This document shows positions 35,886 to 45,224 of a stretch of DNA of 64,000 nt, one piece after another. The position numbers and the translations under genes are program-made. The notes below the pieces were generated by a model. The model searched no databases and was not told the DNA's origin. It saw only the letters and a list, made by a program, of their open reading frames with translations. Source of the stretch: CAWFXC01 sp963819735 (GTDB lineage Bacteria > Actinomycetota > Acidimicrobiia > IMCC26256 > DASPTH01). Position 1 is the first letter of the stretch, and each line of letters begins with the position of its first letter. Location: contig CAWFXC010000001.1 of assembly GCA_963819735.1 (NCBI GenBank), positions 558,001 to 622,000 on the forward strand. Reading direction: 5' to 3'.

Positions 35886-36391
35886 TGCGTGATCACCTTC
35901 CTCAACGTCGCCAAACCGCGATGCACGAGCGAGCGCACGGTGGCCGGTTGGCACCGCAAGATCTCGGCGATCTCCGTGTCGGGCCGGTCCTCATAGAACC
36001 GCAACACGAGCGCCACCCGCTGCCGATACGGCAGGGTTGCCAATGTGTCGAGAACAATCGGGGTCTCGGCCGTGACCGTCGGCGTCACGAGCTCCGGAAA
36101 ATGAGCTCGCTCACGACGAGCGCGCCGATGATGGTCGCGGCAGGCGTTCACCACCGCGACCCGCAGGTATGCCGACGGCTGGCGGACCGTGTCCCAGCGA
36201 CGGTGCAACTGAACGAACGCGTCCTGCACCAGATCCTCGGCGAGCGCGCTGCTCCCGGTCAGCAGGTACGCGACCCGGACCAGGCGATCATGATCGGCGA
36301 CGAACACATCGCCGATCGACCCGCGCGCCGACGCCTCCCCCTCCGCCTCCCCCTGCCCGGCCACCATCTCTCTTTCGCGAACCGACGCCAC
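35882..36391 (-). CDS. ECF sigma factor (SigE-like)
   Basis: A 169-residue ECF sigma factor. Region 2 reads HDRLVRVAYLLTGSSALAEDLVQDAFVQLHRRWD (about 33-66); region 4 is LPYRQRVALVLRFYEDRPDTEIAEILRC with helix QPATVRSLVHRGLATLRKV. It is closely similar to the sigma factor at 52922. The start may be the GTG at 36391 or the ATG at 36367, which has a GAAAGAGAG purine run before it. It leads an operon with its membrane partner and a secreted protein. Confidence 0.92.
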   Translation of the reverse strand: MASVREREMVAGQGEAEGEASARGSIGDVFVADHDRLVRVAYLLTGSSALAEDLVQDAFVQLHRRWDTVRQPSAYLRVAVVNACRDHHRRARRERAHFPELVTPTVTAETPIVLDTLATLPYRQRVALVLRFYEDRPDTEIAEILRCQPATVRSLVHRGLATLRKVITQ

Positions 36392-36481
36392 AGTACGTAG
36401 ACGTCGTGCACCCTCGATCTGTTGCGCGAAGTTACAGAAGCGCCGCGCCGTCGACGGTCGGAGGCTGCCAGACCTGCACCA

Positions 36482-38253
36482 TCAGCGGGTCGATGTCCGG
36501 GTGTTGCGCACGAGCACACCCCAGGTGGCGACGAGGAACACGGCGGCGAATGTCGCGAGGATGAGGCAGTACGTCGCCGGTGGACGCGGTGCCCGCGTCG
36601 CCGTAGGACGCGAGCAGCGGAGGCCCGAGCGGCGAGCCGCCGTGAGCGAGGATCCGCGCGGGCTCCGAGGTCGTGACCGATGGCCTCGAAGGCCCAGCGC
36701 GACGGGATCACCGCGCTGAGGGCGGCGCCGGCGCCGGCCATGAGGTTCACGGGGAGGATGGCACCGGAGAACAACACCGCGGGGAAGCACAACATCGGCA
36801 GGGCGAGCGTCGCCTGCGCGACGTTCCCGACCGCGGCCGAAGCGAGCAGTCCGAGGCCGAGCGCCGCGACCGCGCAGAGCAGCAGACCGACCTCCGATCG
36901 AGGCGTACGTCGGCGAGCGGGCGGCCGGGCAGGCGGTCCAAGCAGGCGCAGCACACCGAGCATCGCGACGATCACGAGGAGCAGGAACGGAACGAGGACG
37001 GTCACCTTCGATGCCACGTACGCGCCGAGCCGCAGGCCGACGAGGCGTTCGCGGCGCAGGATGGTCCGCTCGGTGCAGATCTGGAGCAGGCCGTAGGTGA
37101 GTCCGAAGAAGAAGGCGGCGAAGACGATCCAGAAGCCGATCATCACCATCGAGCTCGGGCTCGGGATGCCCGAAGTCGAACGCACCGGGCCGGAAGAGGA
37201 TGGCGAACATGCCGACGACGAGCGCCGGTGACCCGAGCAGGATCGCGAGCGTCAACGCGGTTGCGCACGAATGTCTCGAGCGTGCGGCGGGTGAGGACGC
37301 GCCACTGCGTGAGCCCGTTCGCCACGGGCCGCTTGATCACGGCTCGGCGATTCGTGTCGTGCGACGCCGCAGTGGCGAGCCCCGACAGCTGTGTCGGTGG
37401 CGCGGTCCGGATCGGCGAGGCGACGGTAGAGCTCGGAGACCGAGCTGACCCCGAACTGCTCGAGCGCCTCGTCGACGGTGCCGACGAAGCCGACGCGCCC
37501 ACCGCGCATCATGAACACGATGCGATCGCACCGGGCGAGGTCCTCGACCGAGTGCGTGGTGAACACGACCGTCGCCGACCGGTCGGCGAGCTGACGGAGA
37601 CGGTCGATGAGCTCCGCGCTCGTGATCGGGTCGAGGCCCGACGTCGGCTCGTCGAGGAAGAACACCTGAGGTTCGGTGAGCAGCTCGACGGCGATGCTGG
37701 CGCGCTTGCGCTGCCCGCCGCTCAGCGAACCGACCCGGACGTCGGCCGTGCTCGGTCAGGCCGACGGCGTCGAGCGCGTCGCGGACCGCCGTCGTCGACC
37801 TCGGCCGCGGTCGTCGACGACGGGAGCCGCAGCCGCGCCGCGTAGCGGAGCATGCGTCGGAGCGGGAGATCGGCGTGAATGATGTCGTCCTGGGGCACGT
37901 AGCCGAGCACGCTGCGGAACGTCCCGAGGTTGGCGTACAGGTCGATGCCGTCGAAGCGCACCGACCCCGCGGTGGGCGCAGCGATGCCGGCGATCGCCTC
38001 CAGCAGCGTCGTCTTGCCCGCGCCGCTGGGACCGACGATCGCGACCAGCTCCGCCGGGCGCCACCGTGAACGACACCGCGTCGAGGAGCGTCAGCTCGCC
38101 TCGCTGGCGGACCCGGACGCGGCGGGACAGGTCGTCGACGTCGATGCGGACACCCCGAGGTACGACGCCGCCAGCTCCGGCTCCCTCGGCGTCGTCACCG
38201 TTCCGCGTCGTTTCGAGATGGTGTTCCTCGGTGCCGAGCAGCGATCGCGCCAT
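36482..38253 (-). pseudogene. ABC exporter (fused ATPase-permease), multiple single-base insertions
   Basis: One ancestral gene for an ABC-2 type exporter with ATPase first and permease second, like the C-terminal part of Rv1747-type proteins. Recovered motifs: Walker A GPSGAGKTTLLEAI, YVPQDDIIHADLPLRRML, signature SLSGGQRKRASIA, Walker B FFLDEPTSGLDP, H-loop VFTTHSVEDLARCDRI, then the permease with QWRVLTRRTLETFVRN, FGLTYGLLQICTERTILRRERLVGLRLGAY and SAAVGNVAQATLALPMLCFPAVLFSGAILP. Frame breaks lie near 38052, 37789, 37747, 37400, 37258, 37170, 36655 and 36575, with three more likely at 36890-36950. Every one is an extra single base and no missense decay is obvious, which suggests a poor consensus rather than a true pseudogene. 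Confidence 0.82.
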
Positions 38254-38298
38254 CGGGTTCCTTTGTCCGTTGGTCGCTCGCACACTCGACGGTGTACG

Positions 38299-38352
38299 AG
38301 ATAGCACGATCGGTCGTACTACTTAGACAGAGTACGACCGATCGTGCTATCT
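38299..38352. promoter_or_regulatory. Pair of TetR operators as a 22-bp inverted repeat
   Basis: Perfect 22-bp arms (38299-38320 and 38331-38352) are separated by 10 bases, in the divergent gap between the ABC exporter (start 38253) and TetR gene (start 38360). Each arm is itself a near-palindrome, AGTACGA-CCGA-TCGTGCT with one mismatch, so the structure is two dimer sites facing each other, one next to each gene. Confidence 0.85.
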
Positions 38353-38359
38353 TGTCAAC

Positions 38360-38999
38360 ATGCCTGGCGAACGAAAGCAGCGCGCCGACGGAGAGCGGAC
38401 TCGCGACGCGATCGTGCGCGAGGCGGTGTCGCTCGCGACGGTCGACGGGCTCGAAGGCCTCTCGATCGGCAACCTCGCCGGCGCGCTCGACATGAGCAAG
38501 AGCGGCGTCTACGCCCACTTCGGCTCGAAGCAAGAACTGCAACTCGCCACCGTCGACGAAGCCGGGCAGATCTTCCGCGCCGAGGTCATCGAACCCGCGC
38601 TCGCCGCCGCACCCGGACTCGCGCAGCTCGTCGCGCGTGTGCGACGCGTTCTTCGACCACCTCCTGCGGCGCACGTTCCCCGGCGGATGCTTCTTCGCCG
38701 GCGCCGTCCTGGAGATGGGCACCCGGCCGGGGCCGGTCAAAGAGGAGATCGCGGCGTTCCAGCGCGACTTCACGGCGCTCATCCGCCAGTTCGTCGTCAC
38801 CGCCGTCGAGCAACACGAGCTCCCCGCCGACGAGGACCCCGACGCGCTCACGTTCGAGCTGAACGGCATCATCCTCGCCGCCAACGCCAACTTCGTCCTA
38901 CGCGAGGATCCCGCCGCCCTCGATCTGGCGAAGCGAATCGTTCGCCGACGACTCGGCATCACCGCGGCGAACGCGGTCTCGTCGGGAGGTGACGCGTGA
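38360..38999 (+). pseudogene. TetR family regulator with one extra base
   Basis: A TetR gene of about 212 codons. The DNA-binding half is intact: RDAIVREAVSLATVDGLEGLSIGNLAGALDMSKSGVYAHFGSKQEL. After GLAQLVA the frame breaks near 38638, and the next frame continues CDAFFDHLLRRTFPGGCFFAGAVLEMG to EDPAALDLAKRIVRRRLG, the normal C-terminal domain of this subfamily. Removing one base heals it. As sequenced, the DNA-binding domain would be made without its ligand domain. Its stop overlaps the GTG start of the P450 gene, so it would head the P450 operon and also control the divergent exporter through the paired operators. Confidence 0.85.
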
Positions 39000-40237
39000 C
39001 CACCTTGGAGGGCGCGCTGGCCGCATGGGGTACGTACGACAACGACGCCCCGTTCGGCTTGTTCGCCGAGCTGCGCGAACTCGGCCCGGTGCACGCGGTG
39101 ACACTCGCCGACGGACACGACGCGTGGCTCATCGTCAGTCACGCCGAAGCGAAGATCGCGCTGAGCGATCCGCGGTTGTCGAAGGACATGCATGCCGCGC
39201 TCGCCTCGAGTGGAGACGTAGTGGCCGAAGGTCTACCGGGGCCGGCGTTCGCTCGGCACATGCTGGTCGTCGATCCACCGGACCACACCCGCTTGCGTCG
39301 CCTCGTTGGCGCCGCGTTCTCGACTCGACGCATCGAGCGTCTGCGCCAGCACGTACAAGCCATCGTCGATGACCTGCTCGACGGCATCGCCGCCCAAGGA
39401 CCCGACGGCCCCGTCGACCTGGTCGCATCATTCGCGTTTCCGTTGCCGTTCACGGTCATCTGCGAGCTCCTCGGCGTTCCCCACGCCGAACGGGCCGCGC
39501 TGGGGAAAGCCCTCACAACGCTCCTCGCGCCCACGTCGACCACCGCCGAGTACGCAGTCGCGCAGCACGCGTCCGACACGGTGGTCGCAATGCTGACGAT
39601 GCTCGTGGAAACCAAACAGCGCGACCCTGGTGACGATCTGGTCACCGCCTTGATCGCTGCTCGCGACGGCGACGAACGCCTCGACCAACGAGAACTGCTC
39701 TCGACGATCTTCCAACTGATCGTCGCCGGGCACGACACGACCGCCAGCCTCATCGAAAACAGCATCGTTGCCTTGCTCCGCCACCCCGACCAGCTGGCAA
39801 CGCTCCGCGACCAACCCGACCGGATCCCGGCTGCGATCGAGGAGTTCCTCCGCTACGACGCGCCCGTCCCGCACTCGACGTTCCGCTATGCGATCGAACC
39901 GCTCGAGATCGCCGGCATCACCATCCCGGCCGGCGCGCAGGTCATCATCAACCTCGCATCAGCCAACCGGGACCCGGATCGCTACTCCGAGCCCGAAGCG
40001 CTCGACATCCACCGAGGCGACAGCCGAAGCCTCGCCTTCGGACATGGCATCCACTTCTGCCTCGGCGCCCCGCTCGCGCGCATGGAAGCACACCTCGCAC
40101 TCGCCTCACTCCTCGAGCGTTTCCCGCGGCTCCAGCTCGCGGTCCCCGTCGACCAACTGCACTGGAACCACGGCGACGGCCTCGTCCTGCGCGGACTCGC
40201 ACAACTCCCGATCACTCCCGGACCCGACCACCAGTGA
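38996..40237 (+). CDS. Cytochrome P450
   Basis: A 413-residue class I P450. Features are FARHMLVVDPPDHTRLRRLV, the I-helix FQLIVAGHDTTASLIENS near residue 245, the ExxR in IEEFLRYDAPVPHST, and haem loop FGHGIHFCLGAPLARMEAH near 345-360. The GTG start overlaps the TetR stop (GTGA). A SnoaL-like gene and an amidohydrolase gene follow in the same direction. The CYP107-like appearance suggests macrolide, terpenoid or steroid hydroxylation, but substrate cannot be inferred. Confidence 0.93.
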   Translation: MTTLEGALAAWGTYDNDAPFGLFAELRELGPVHAVTLADGHDAWLIVSHAEAKIALSDPRLSKDMHAALASSGDVVAEGLPGPAFARHMLVVDPPDHTRLRRLVGAAFSTRRIERLRQHVQAIVDDLLDGIAAQGPDGPVDLVASFAFPLPFTVICELLGVPHAERAALGKALTTLLAPTSTTAEYAVAQHASDTVVAMLTMLVETKQRDPGDDLVTALIAARDGDERLDQRELLSTIFQLIVAGHDTTASLIENSIVALLRHPDQLATLRDQPDRIPAAIEEFLRYDAPVPHSTFRYAIEPLEIAGITIPAGAQVIINLASANRDPDRYSEPEALDIHRGDSRSLAFGHGIHFCLGAPLARMEAHLALASLLERFPRLQLAVPVDQLHWNHGDGLVLRGLAQLPITPGPDHQ

Positions 40238-40295
40238 TAACCCGGAGCTCCGCGGATCTCGTCGGGGCCCGCCAGATGCTCTGGAGGACACATCG

Positions 40296-40634
40296 GTGAA
40301 GGATTCCGAGCTACACGGTGCGGCGCGTGTGCGGGAAGTGTTCGCCCGTGTGCACAGTGGCGACGCCGACGGCGCGGCCGGCCTCTTCGCGGACGACGCG
40401 GTAATCCAGTACTCCGGCCGCGCGTCGGTGGAGGGTCGTGAGGCAATCCGCGCGTTCTACCAGTCGCAGATCGACACGATCCGCCCGAAGCCCGAGGTCG
40501 AGTCCGTGTTCGAACAGCCGCCGCGTTACGTCGCAATCGTCAACGTGGCGACGACGGATGGGCAGCGCCGCGCGCTCGATCTCTTCGAGGTTGATGAGCG
40601 AGGGATCCGCCGATTGGAGATCTTCGCCTGGTGA
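40296..40634 (+). CDS. SnoaL-like (NTF2-fold) protein
   Basis: A 112-residue NTF2-fold protein: VREVFARVHSGDADGAAGLFADDAVIQYSGRASVEGREAIRAFYQSQ is the standard SnoaL-like N-terminal helix-strand pattern. GTG start with GGAGGA 7 bases upstream. Members are small cyclases, isomerases or dehydratases, or simply binding proteins. It follows the P450 gene by 58 bases. Confidence 0.82.
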   Translation: MKDSELHGAARVREVFARVHSGDADGAAGLFADDAVIQYSGRASVEGREAIRAFYQSQIDTIRPKPEVESVFEQPPRYVAIVNVATTDGQRRALDLFEVDERGIRRLEIFAW

Positions 40635-40782
40635 GCCACGAAGCGACGAGTCTGATGGTGTGGACCGGCTCGAAGATGCCGTCGTAGCCTGTGACGGTGC
40701 TCGATATCACCGACGGCGAGGTGGACGAAGTGGGGCGCGAGGCGGGCGCCGGGCGCGGCATGGCTCCCCAGGAGGTCGACGC

Positions 40783-42000
40783 ATGAACACCTACGCCCAC
40801 GACCGCTACGTGGTGATCTCCGCCGACTGTCACGCGGGCGCCGACCTGCGCGACTACCGGCCGTTTCTGGAGGCGGCGTACCACGAAGAGTTCGACCGCT
40901 GGGCCGACGCGTACGTGAACCCGTTCGGCGACCTGGTGCGCCCGGACGCGAACCGCAACTGGGATGACGCCGTGCGCAACACGGCGCTCGAGGCCGACGG
41001 CATAGTCGCCGAGATCATCTACCCCAACACCGTGCCACCGTTCTTCCCGCGCGGCGGGCTCGTCGCGCTCGTACCCACGCCCGAGGAATACCGGCTGCGT
41101 CTCGCCGGGCTGCGCGCGCACAACCGCTGGCTGGCCGACTGGTGCGCGCGGCTACCCGGCCGGCGCGCGGGCATCGGCCAGATCCTGCTCAACGACCTCG
41201 ACGAAGCGGTGGCCGACGTGCACTGGATCGCCGACCACGGGCTCATGGGTGGCGTCCTCCTCCCCGGCGTTCCGCCCGGCAGCGGCATCGATCCGTTGCA
41301 CTCCCCTACCTACGATCCAGTGTGGCGCGCGTGCGAGGAACGCGGCGTGGTGCTCAACATGCACGGCGGCTCCGGCTCGCCCGACATCGGGATGTTCCCC
41401 GCCTCACCCACGATGTTCGTGCTCGAGGCGAGCTTCTACGCCCACCGGCCACTCTGGTCCCTGGTGCTGTCCGGCGTCTTCGACCGCTTCCCGCGGCTGA
41501 AGCTCGTCTTCGCCGAAGCCGGCTCGGGGTGGGTCGCGAACACCCTCGCCGCGATGGACACCATTCAGGCCAAGATCGAACAGGGCAACGTCGGCGTGAT
41601 GCCGGTCGCCAACCCGCTCGTGCTGCAGCACAAGCCGAGCGACTATTGGCGGCGCAACTGCTGGCTCGGCTCCAGTTTCATGACCCGCGGTGACGCCGAC
41701 GACCGCGCCGCGGTCGGCACCGACCGCATCATGTGGGGCAGCGACTTCCCCCACGACGAAGGCACCTTCCCGTACACGCGCGAATCGCTCGCCCACACCT
41801 TCGCCGACATCGAGGCGACCGAGGTGGCCGCGATGCTTGGTGAAACTGCCGCGCACGTCTACGGCTTCGACCTCGACCGGTTGCGCCCGATCGCCGATCA
41901 CATCGGCCCCGAGGTCGCCGCGGTCCACGCCGGACTCGCCCAGGTCCCTGACGACGCCACCACCTTCGCGTTCGGCTCCCGAACGGTCGGCGTGTCCTGA
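40783..42000 (+). CDS. Amidohydrolase family 2 protein
   Basis: A 405-residue TIM-barrel amidohydrolase (Amidohydro_2, ACMSD-like). The N-terminal metal motif is SADCHAGADL (Asp-x-His, about 13-22); later MHGGSGSPDIG, VFAEAGSGWVANTL and the conserved MWGSDFPHDEGTFPYT with the catalytic Asp near residue 325. Such enzymes decarboxylate or hydrolyse ring-cleavage or carboxylated intermediates. GGAGG precedes the ATG by 7 bases. It is followed by a GntR regulator 49 bases later. Confidence 0.9.
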   Translation: MNTYAHDRYVVISADCHAGADLRDYRPFLEAAYHEEFDRWADAYVNPFGDLVRPDANRNWDDAVRNTALEADGIVAEIIYPNTVPPFFPRGGLVALVPTPEEYRLRLAGLRAHNRWLADWCARLPGRRAGIGQILLNDLDEAVADVHWIADHGLMGGVLLPGVPPGSGIDPLHSPTYDPVWRACEERGVVLNMHGGSGSPDIGMFPASPTMFVLEASFYAHRPLWSLVLSGVFDRFPRLKLVFAEAGSGWVANTLAAMDTIQAKIEQGNVGVMPVANPLVLQHKPSDYWRRNCWLGSSFMTRGDADDRAAVGTDRIMWGSDFPHDEGTFPYTRESLAHTFADIEATEVAAMLGETAAHVYGFDLDRLRPIADHIGPEVAAVHAGLAQVPDDATTFAFGSRTVGVS

Positions 42001-42049
42001 ACCCAGCGCCGGTTCCCTTTCGGTCAGACATTTCGGAGCGGAGCTGCGC

Positions 42050-42793
42050 ATGAAGGTGGATCAGGCACCGGAGAAGGCCGACCTCATCGCAGAACTGCTG
42101 CGCGCTCGGATCCTGAGCGGCGAGCTACCGGACGGCTCCTCTCTCGGTCGCGTCGCCGATCTCGTCGACGAGTACAACGTGTCGCGCTCATCGCTCCGTG
42201 AAGCTCTCCGCATGCTCGAAGCCGAAGGACTCGTCTCGATGCGCCGGGGGCCCGGCGGTGGAGTCCAGGTGCACCAGCCGACGGGACAGGGTGCGGCTCG
42301 CAACGTCGCGCTGCTCTTCCAGTTTCGCGACGTGACGTTGGGGGACGTGCAGGAAGCGCGGATTCTGTTCGAACCCCTCGCGGCGCGCATGTTGGCATCA
42401 AAACGCGACCGGCGCGCTGCGGCCGAGGATCTACGGCGACTGATCGCAGAGCAACGGGAGGCGCTCGACGACGTTGCGGCATTCGGCAAGGCGAACGCCG
42501 CATTTCACCAGCATCTGTATCTGCTGGTCGGCAACCAGACGGTGGCCATCATGGCTGAGGTCCTCTACGAGATCGTCGAGCGCGCCATCGCTGCGCTCGG
42601 CGAGTCTCGAGCCATGTTGCCGAAGGCCGCGCGAGCCCGCAGCCTGCGATCGCAGGAGCGGTTGGTCGAGCTGATCTCGCGGGGCGCCGCCGCGGACGCC
42701 GAGGCTCAATGGCGCGCGCATCTGCAGGCCGCCACCAAGGACCACTCCGGCGAGCTGAACACCCGCGTCATCGAGCTGCTCGATCACGCATAG
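42050..42793 (+). CDS. GntR family regulator with FCD domain
   Basis: A 247-residue GntR/FCD regulator. The winged helix reads LLRARILSGELPDGSSLGRVADLVDEYNVSRSSLREALRMLEAEGLV (about 15-62). The all-helical FCD domain (about 90-230) has metal-ligand-like positions in EARILFEPLAARM and FHQHLYLLVGN. FCD regulators sense organic acids or acyl-CoA. An AT-rich imperfect palindrome lies between it and the next P450 gene, its probable target. Confidence 0.9.
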   Translation: MKVDQAPEKADLIAELLRARILSGELPDGSSLGRVADLVDEYNVSRSSLREALRMLEAEGLVSMRRGPGGGVQVHQPTGQGAARNVALLFQFRDVTLGDVQEARILFEPLAARMLASKRDRRAAAEDLRRLIAEQREALDDVAAFGKANAAFHQHLYLLVGNQTVAIMAEVLYEIVERAIAALGESRAMLPKAARARSLRSQERLVELISRGAAADAEAQWRAHLQAATKDHSGELNTRVIELLDHA

Positions 42794-42802
42794 CACCGAC
42801 GC

Positions 42803-42819
42803 AAAAGATCTGATATTTT
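42803..42819. promoter_or_regulatory. AT-rich imperfect palindrome, candidate GntR operator/promoter
   Basis: AAAAGAT-CTG-ATATTTT, 7-bp arms with one mismatch, conspicuous in 70% GC DNA. It lies 10 bases after the GntR stop and 80 bases before the P450 start, where a promoter for the next operon is expected. Confidence 0.5.
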
Positions 42820-42897
42820 CAACCGCCGATCGGATGGCGGCACATCAGCGACTGCGTTCCGGTCTTCGACCGGCGTTCCCGCGGCGGAAGGGTTCGA

Positions 42898-44091
42898 GTG
42901 GAGAAGAAGCGGGCATCGGCGCCCATCGCGAAGCTCGACTTCGCCAACTTCGTCTCGAATCCGACGAGCCCCGATTCGCCCTCGCCCCAGTCGATCAACA
43001 GTTCGCTCCTCGCCACGCCCGCCCTCGACCTGGCCGGCTCCGTGCTCGTGAACACCCGAGGACTGGTCGATGAGGCGCTGAAGAACCCGATGTTGTTCTC
43101 TTCGGAGAACCTCGTGGAGCAAGGCAACACACTTCCGCTCATCCCGCTCAACATCGATCCGCCCGATCACGTCAAGTACCGGAAGCTGCTCGACCCCCTC
43201 TTCGCACCGCGCCGGATCGACCTGCTGGAAGAGGACATCGCGGTGCGGGTCAACCACTTCATCGACACCTTCGTAGATCGCGGTTCGTGCGACTTCACCG
43301 CCGAGTTCGCGGAGCTGTTCCCCTCGTCGGTGTTCCTCGGGATGATGGGCCTGCCGTGGGAGGAGCTTCCCTCCTTGGTCGAGATGCGAGACGGCGTGCT
43401 CCGACCGGGCGACAAGGAGATGACGCCCGAAGCGCGGTCGGAGATCCAACGTCAGACCGCGCAGCGCGTCTACCGCTACTTCGACGCGATCCTCGACGAG
43501 CGTGCTCGCCAACCCCGCGATGACATCTTGAGCTTGTTCGCCGGCGCGGAGGCCGACGGCGAGAAGCTCACCCGTGACGAGATGCTCGCGATCTGCTTCG
43601 TGCTGCTCACTGCCGGGTTGGACACGGTCACCGACTCCCTCACCTGTTTCTTCGCGTTCCTCGCCCAGCAACCCCACCACCGACGGGAGATCGTCGCCGA
43701 TCCAGCGATCATCCCGAACGCCGTCGAAGAGCTGTTGCGCTGGGAGACACCGGTGCCGTCGGCCGTGCGCTGGGCTCGTGAAGACACGGAGATCGGCGGT
43801 GTTTCGGTCGAGGCGGGACACCATGTCCTGGTGAACATCAGCGCCGCGAACCTCGATCCCGCCGAGTTCGACGACCCACTCGAAGTCCGGTTCGACCGAC
43901 CCGTCAACCGCCACCTCGCGTTCGGTGGCGGCGTGCACCGGTGCCTCGGCTCGCACCTCGCTCGACGCGAACTCCGCGTGGCGTTGCGGGAGTGGCACCG
44001 CCGCATTCCGGAATACGTCCTCAGTCCCGGCTACGAGGTCACCTATATGCCGCCGCTGCGGTTCGTGCCCGATCTTCGGCTGTCGTGGTAG
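42898..44091 (+). CDS. Cytochrome P450
   Basis: A 397-residue P450, only distantly similar to the other two. It has LNIDPPDHVKYRKLLDPLFAPRRI, I-helix VLLTAGLDTVTDSLTCF near residue 240, VEELLRWETPVPSAVRW and haem loop FGGGVHRCLGSHLARREL near residue 342-356. The start is GTG with a GGAAGGG purine run. It heads a run of four same-strand genes (P450, DapB-like, binding-protein-like, DapB-like), which appears to be one catabolic module under the GntR/FCD regulator. Confidence 0.92.
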   Translation: MEKKRASAPIAKLDFANFVSNPTSPDSPSPQSINSSLLATPALDLAGSVLVNTRGLVDEALKNPMLFSSENLVEQGNTLPLIPLNIDPPDHVKYRKLLDPLFAPRRIDLLEEDIAVRVNHFIDTFVDRGSCDFTAEFAELFPSSVFLGMMGLPWEELPSLVEMRDGVLRPGDKEMTPEARSEIQRQTAQRVYRYFDAILDERARQPRDDILSLFAGAEADGEKLTRDEMLAICFVLLTAGLDTVTDSLTCFFAFLAQQPHHRREIVADPAIIPNAVEELLRWETPVPSAVRWAREDTEIGGVSVEAGHHVLVNISAANLDPAEFDDPLEVRFDRPVNRHLAFGGGVHRCLGSHLARRELRVALREWHRRIPEYVLSPGYEVTYMPPLRFVPDLRLSW

Positions 44092-44149
44092 CACGACAAT
44101 TCCGGTCCACGGCTGGCGGAGCCAAGAATCTTGGGGAGCTGGCACGGTC

Positions 44150-45196
44150 ATGAGTGCTCTGCGAGTCGTGCAGTGGGCCACCGGCACCACCGGGAAGTTG
44201 TCGCTTCGCGCGCTCATCGAGCGCGACGATCTGGAACTGGTCGGCGTGCGCGTGTACGACCCCGCGAAGGTCGGCAAGGACGCCGGTGAATTGATGGGCG
44301 CGCCGGCGACGGGCGTGACGACAACCGACCGAATCGAGGACATCGTCGCTCTCGACCCCGACGTCGTGGTCTACATGGGCTCGGTCGAGAGCAATCCCGA
44401 CGGCTGCTTCGGGGACGTGGCCGATCTGCTGCGCGCCGGCATCGACGTGGTAGCGACCGGGAGCTCGTTCGTCGACACCCGGGCGTTCGCCGAGGAGCGC
44501 TACGACGCGATCGCCGCGGCGAGCAGGGAAGGTCGGAGCACGTTCCTCGGCCTCGGGCTGTTCCCAGGTTTCTGGGGTGAGGTGATCGCGCCGATGCTCT
44601 CGCGCCTGGCGTTCCGGACCGGCAACATCGTGGTGCGGGAGTCGCTCTCGTACGCGGGCTATGAGAGCGCGCCGTTGATGTTCGACGTGATGGGCTACGG
44701 GCAGCCTGCGGACTCGACCTACGCGCGACTGAGTGACCCCAGCCAGGCAGCCAACGCGTTCGTGGGCACCGCGTCGGTGGTGGCCAAGGCGCTTGGCGCG
44801 ACCGTCGAGTCAATTGAACCGTTCCGCGAAACCGCGATCACCGAACACGAGCTGCAGGTCGCGGCCGGGACGATCCCGGCCGCCACGGTGGGGGCCATGA
44901 AGTTGGGGCTCCGCGCGAAGTGCGGCCCGCTCACGATCACCGTCGAGCACGTGACCTGGATGGATCCCGACGTGAAGCCGGAGTGGTCGGGCCGCGAGGG
45001 TTACGAGATCGAGTTCGACGGGGCGCCCACCATGCGCGCCAGCCTCGTGCTCGGAACGAACGGCGAGGACCACACCGACATGGGCTGCCTGGCCACCGCC
45101 ATGCACGCGGTCCACGCGATCCCGGTCGTCCATGCCGCGCCACCCGGCGTGCTCGACCTCGCCGACGTGCGCGACTTCGTCGGTCGCGTCGGCTGA
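44150..45196 (+). CDS. DapB-like NAD(P)-dependent oxidoreductase
   Basis: A 348-residue protein of the dihydrodipicolinate-reductase-N/diaminopentanoate-dehydrogenase-like family. The Rossmann start is RVVQWATGTTGKLSLRALI, then DPDVVVYMG and the C-terminal half with HELQVAAGTIPAATVGAMKLGL. The true DapB function is unlikely, as the family is widespread in actinobacterial catabolic loci. It probably reduces or oxidises an amino or carbonyl group using NAD(P)H. It is a paralog of the gene at 46381, with a binding-protein-like gene between them. ATG at 44150. Confidence 0.85.
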   Translation: MSALRVVQWATGTTGKLSLRALIERDDLELVGVRVYDPAKVGKDAGELMGAPATGVTTTDRIEDIVALDPDVVVYMGSVESNPDGCFGDVADLLRAGIDVVATGSSFVDTRAFAEERYDAIAAASREGRSTFLGLGLFPGFWGEVIAPMLSRLAFRTGNIVVRESLSYAGYESAPLMFDVMGYGQPADSTYARLSDPSQAANAFVGTASVVAKALGATVESIEPFRETAITEHELQVAAGTIPAATVGAMKLGLRAKCGPLTITVEHVTWMDPDVKPEWSGREGYEIEFDGAPTMRASLVLGTNGEDHTDMGCLATAMHAVHAIPVVHAAPPGVLDLADVRDFVGRVG

Positions 45197-45224
45197 GCCT
45201 TCCCACCTCCAAAGGAGTCACGCC

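Noticed and set aside
36482..38253. Programmed frameshifting in the ABC gene
   Set aside because: There are many breaks with no slippery sequence or structure in common; programmed shifting uses one site.
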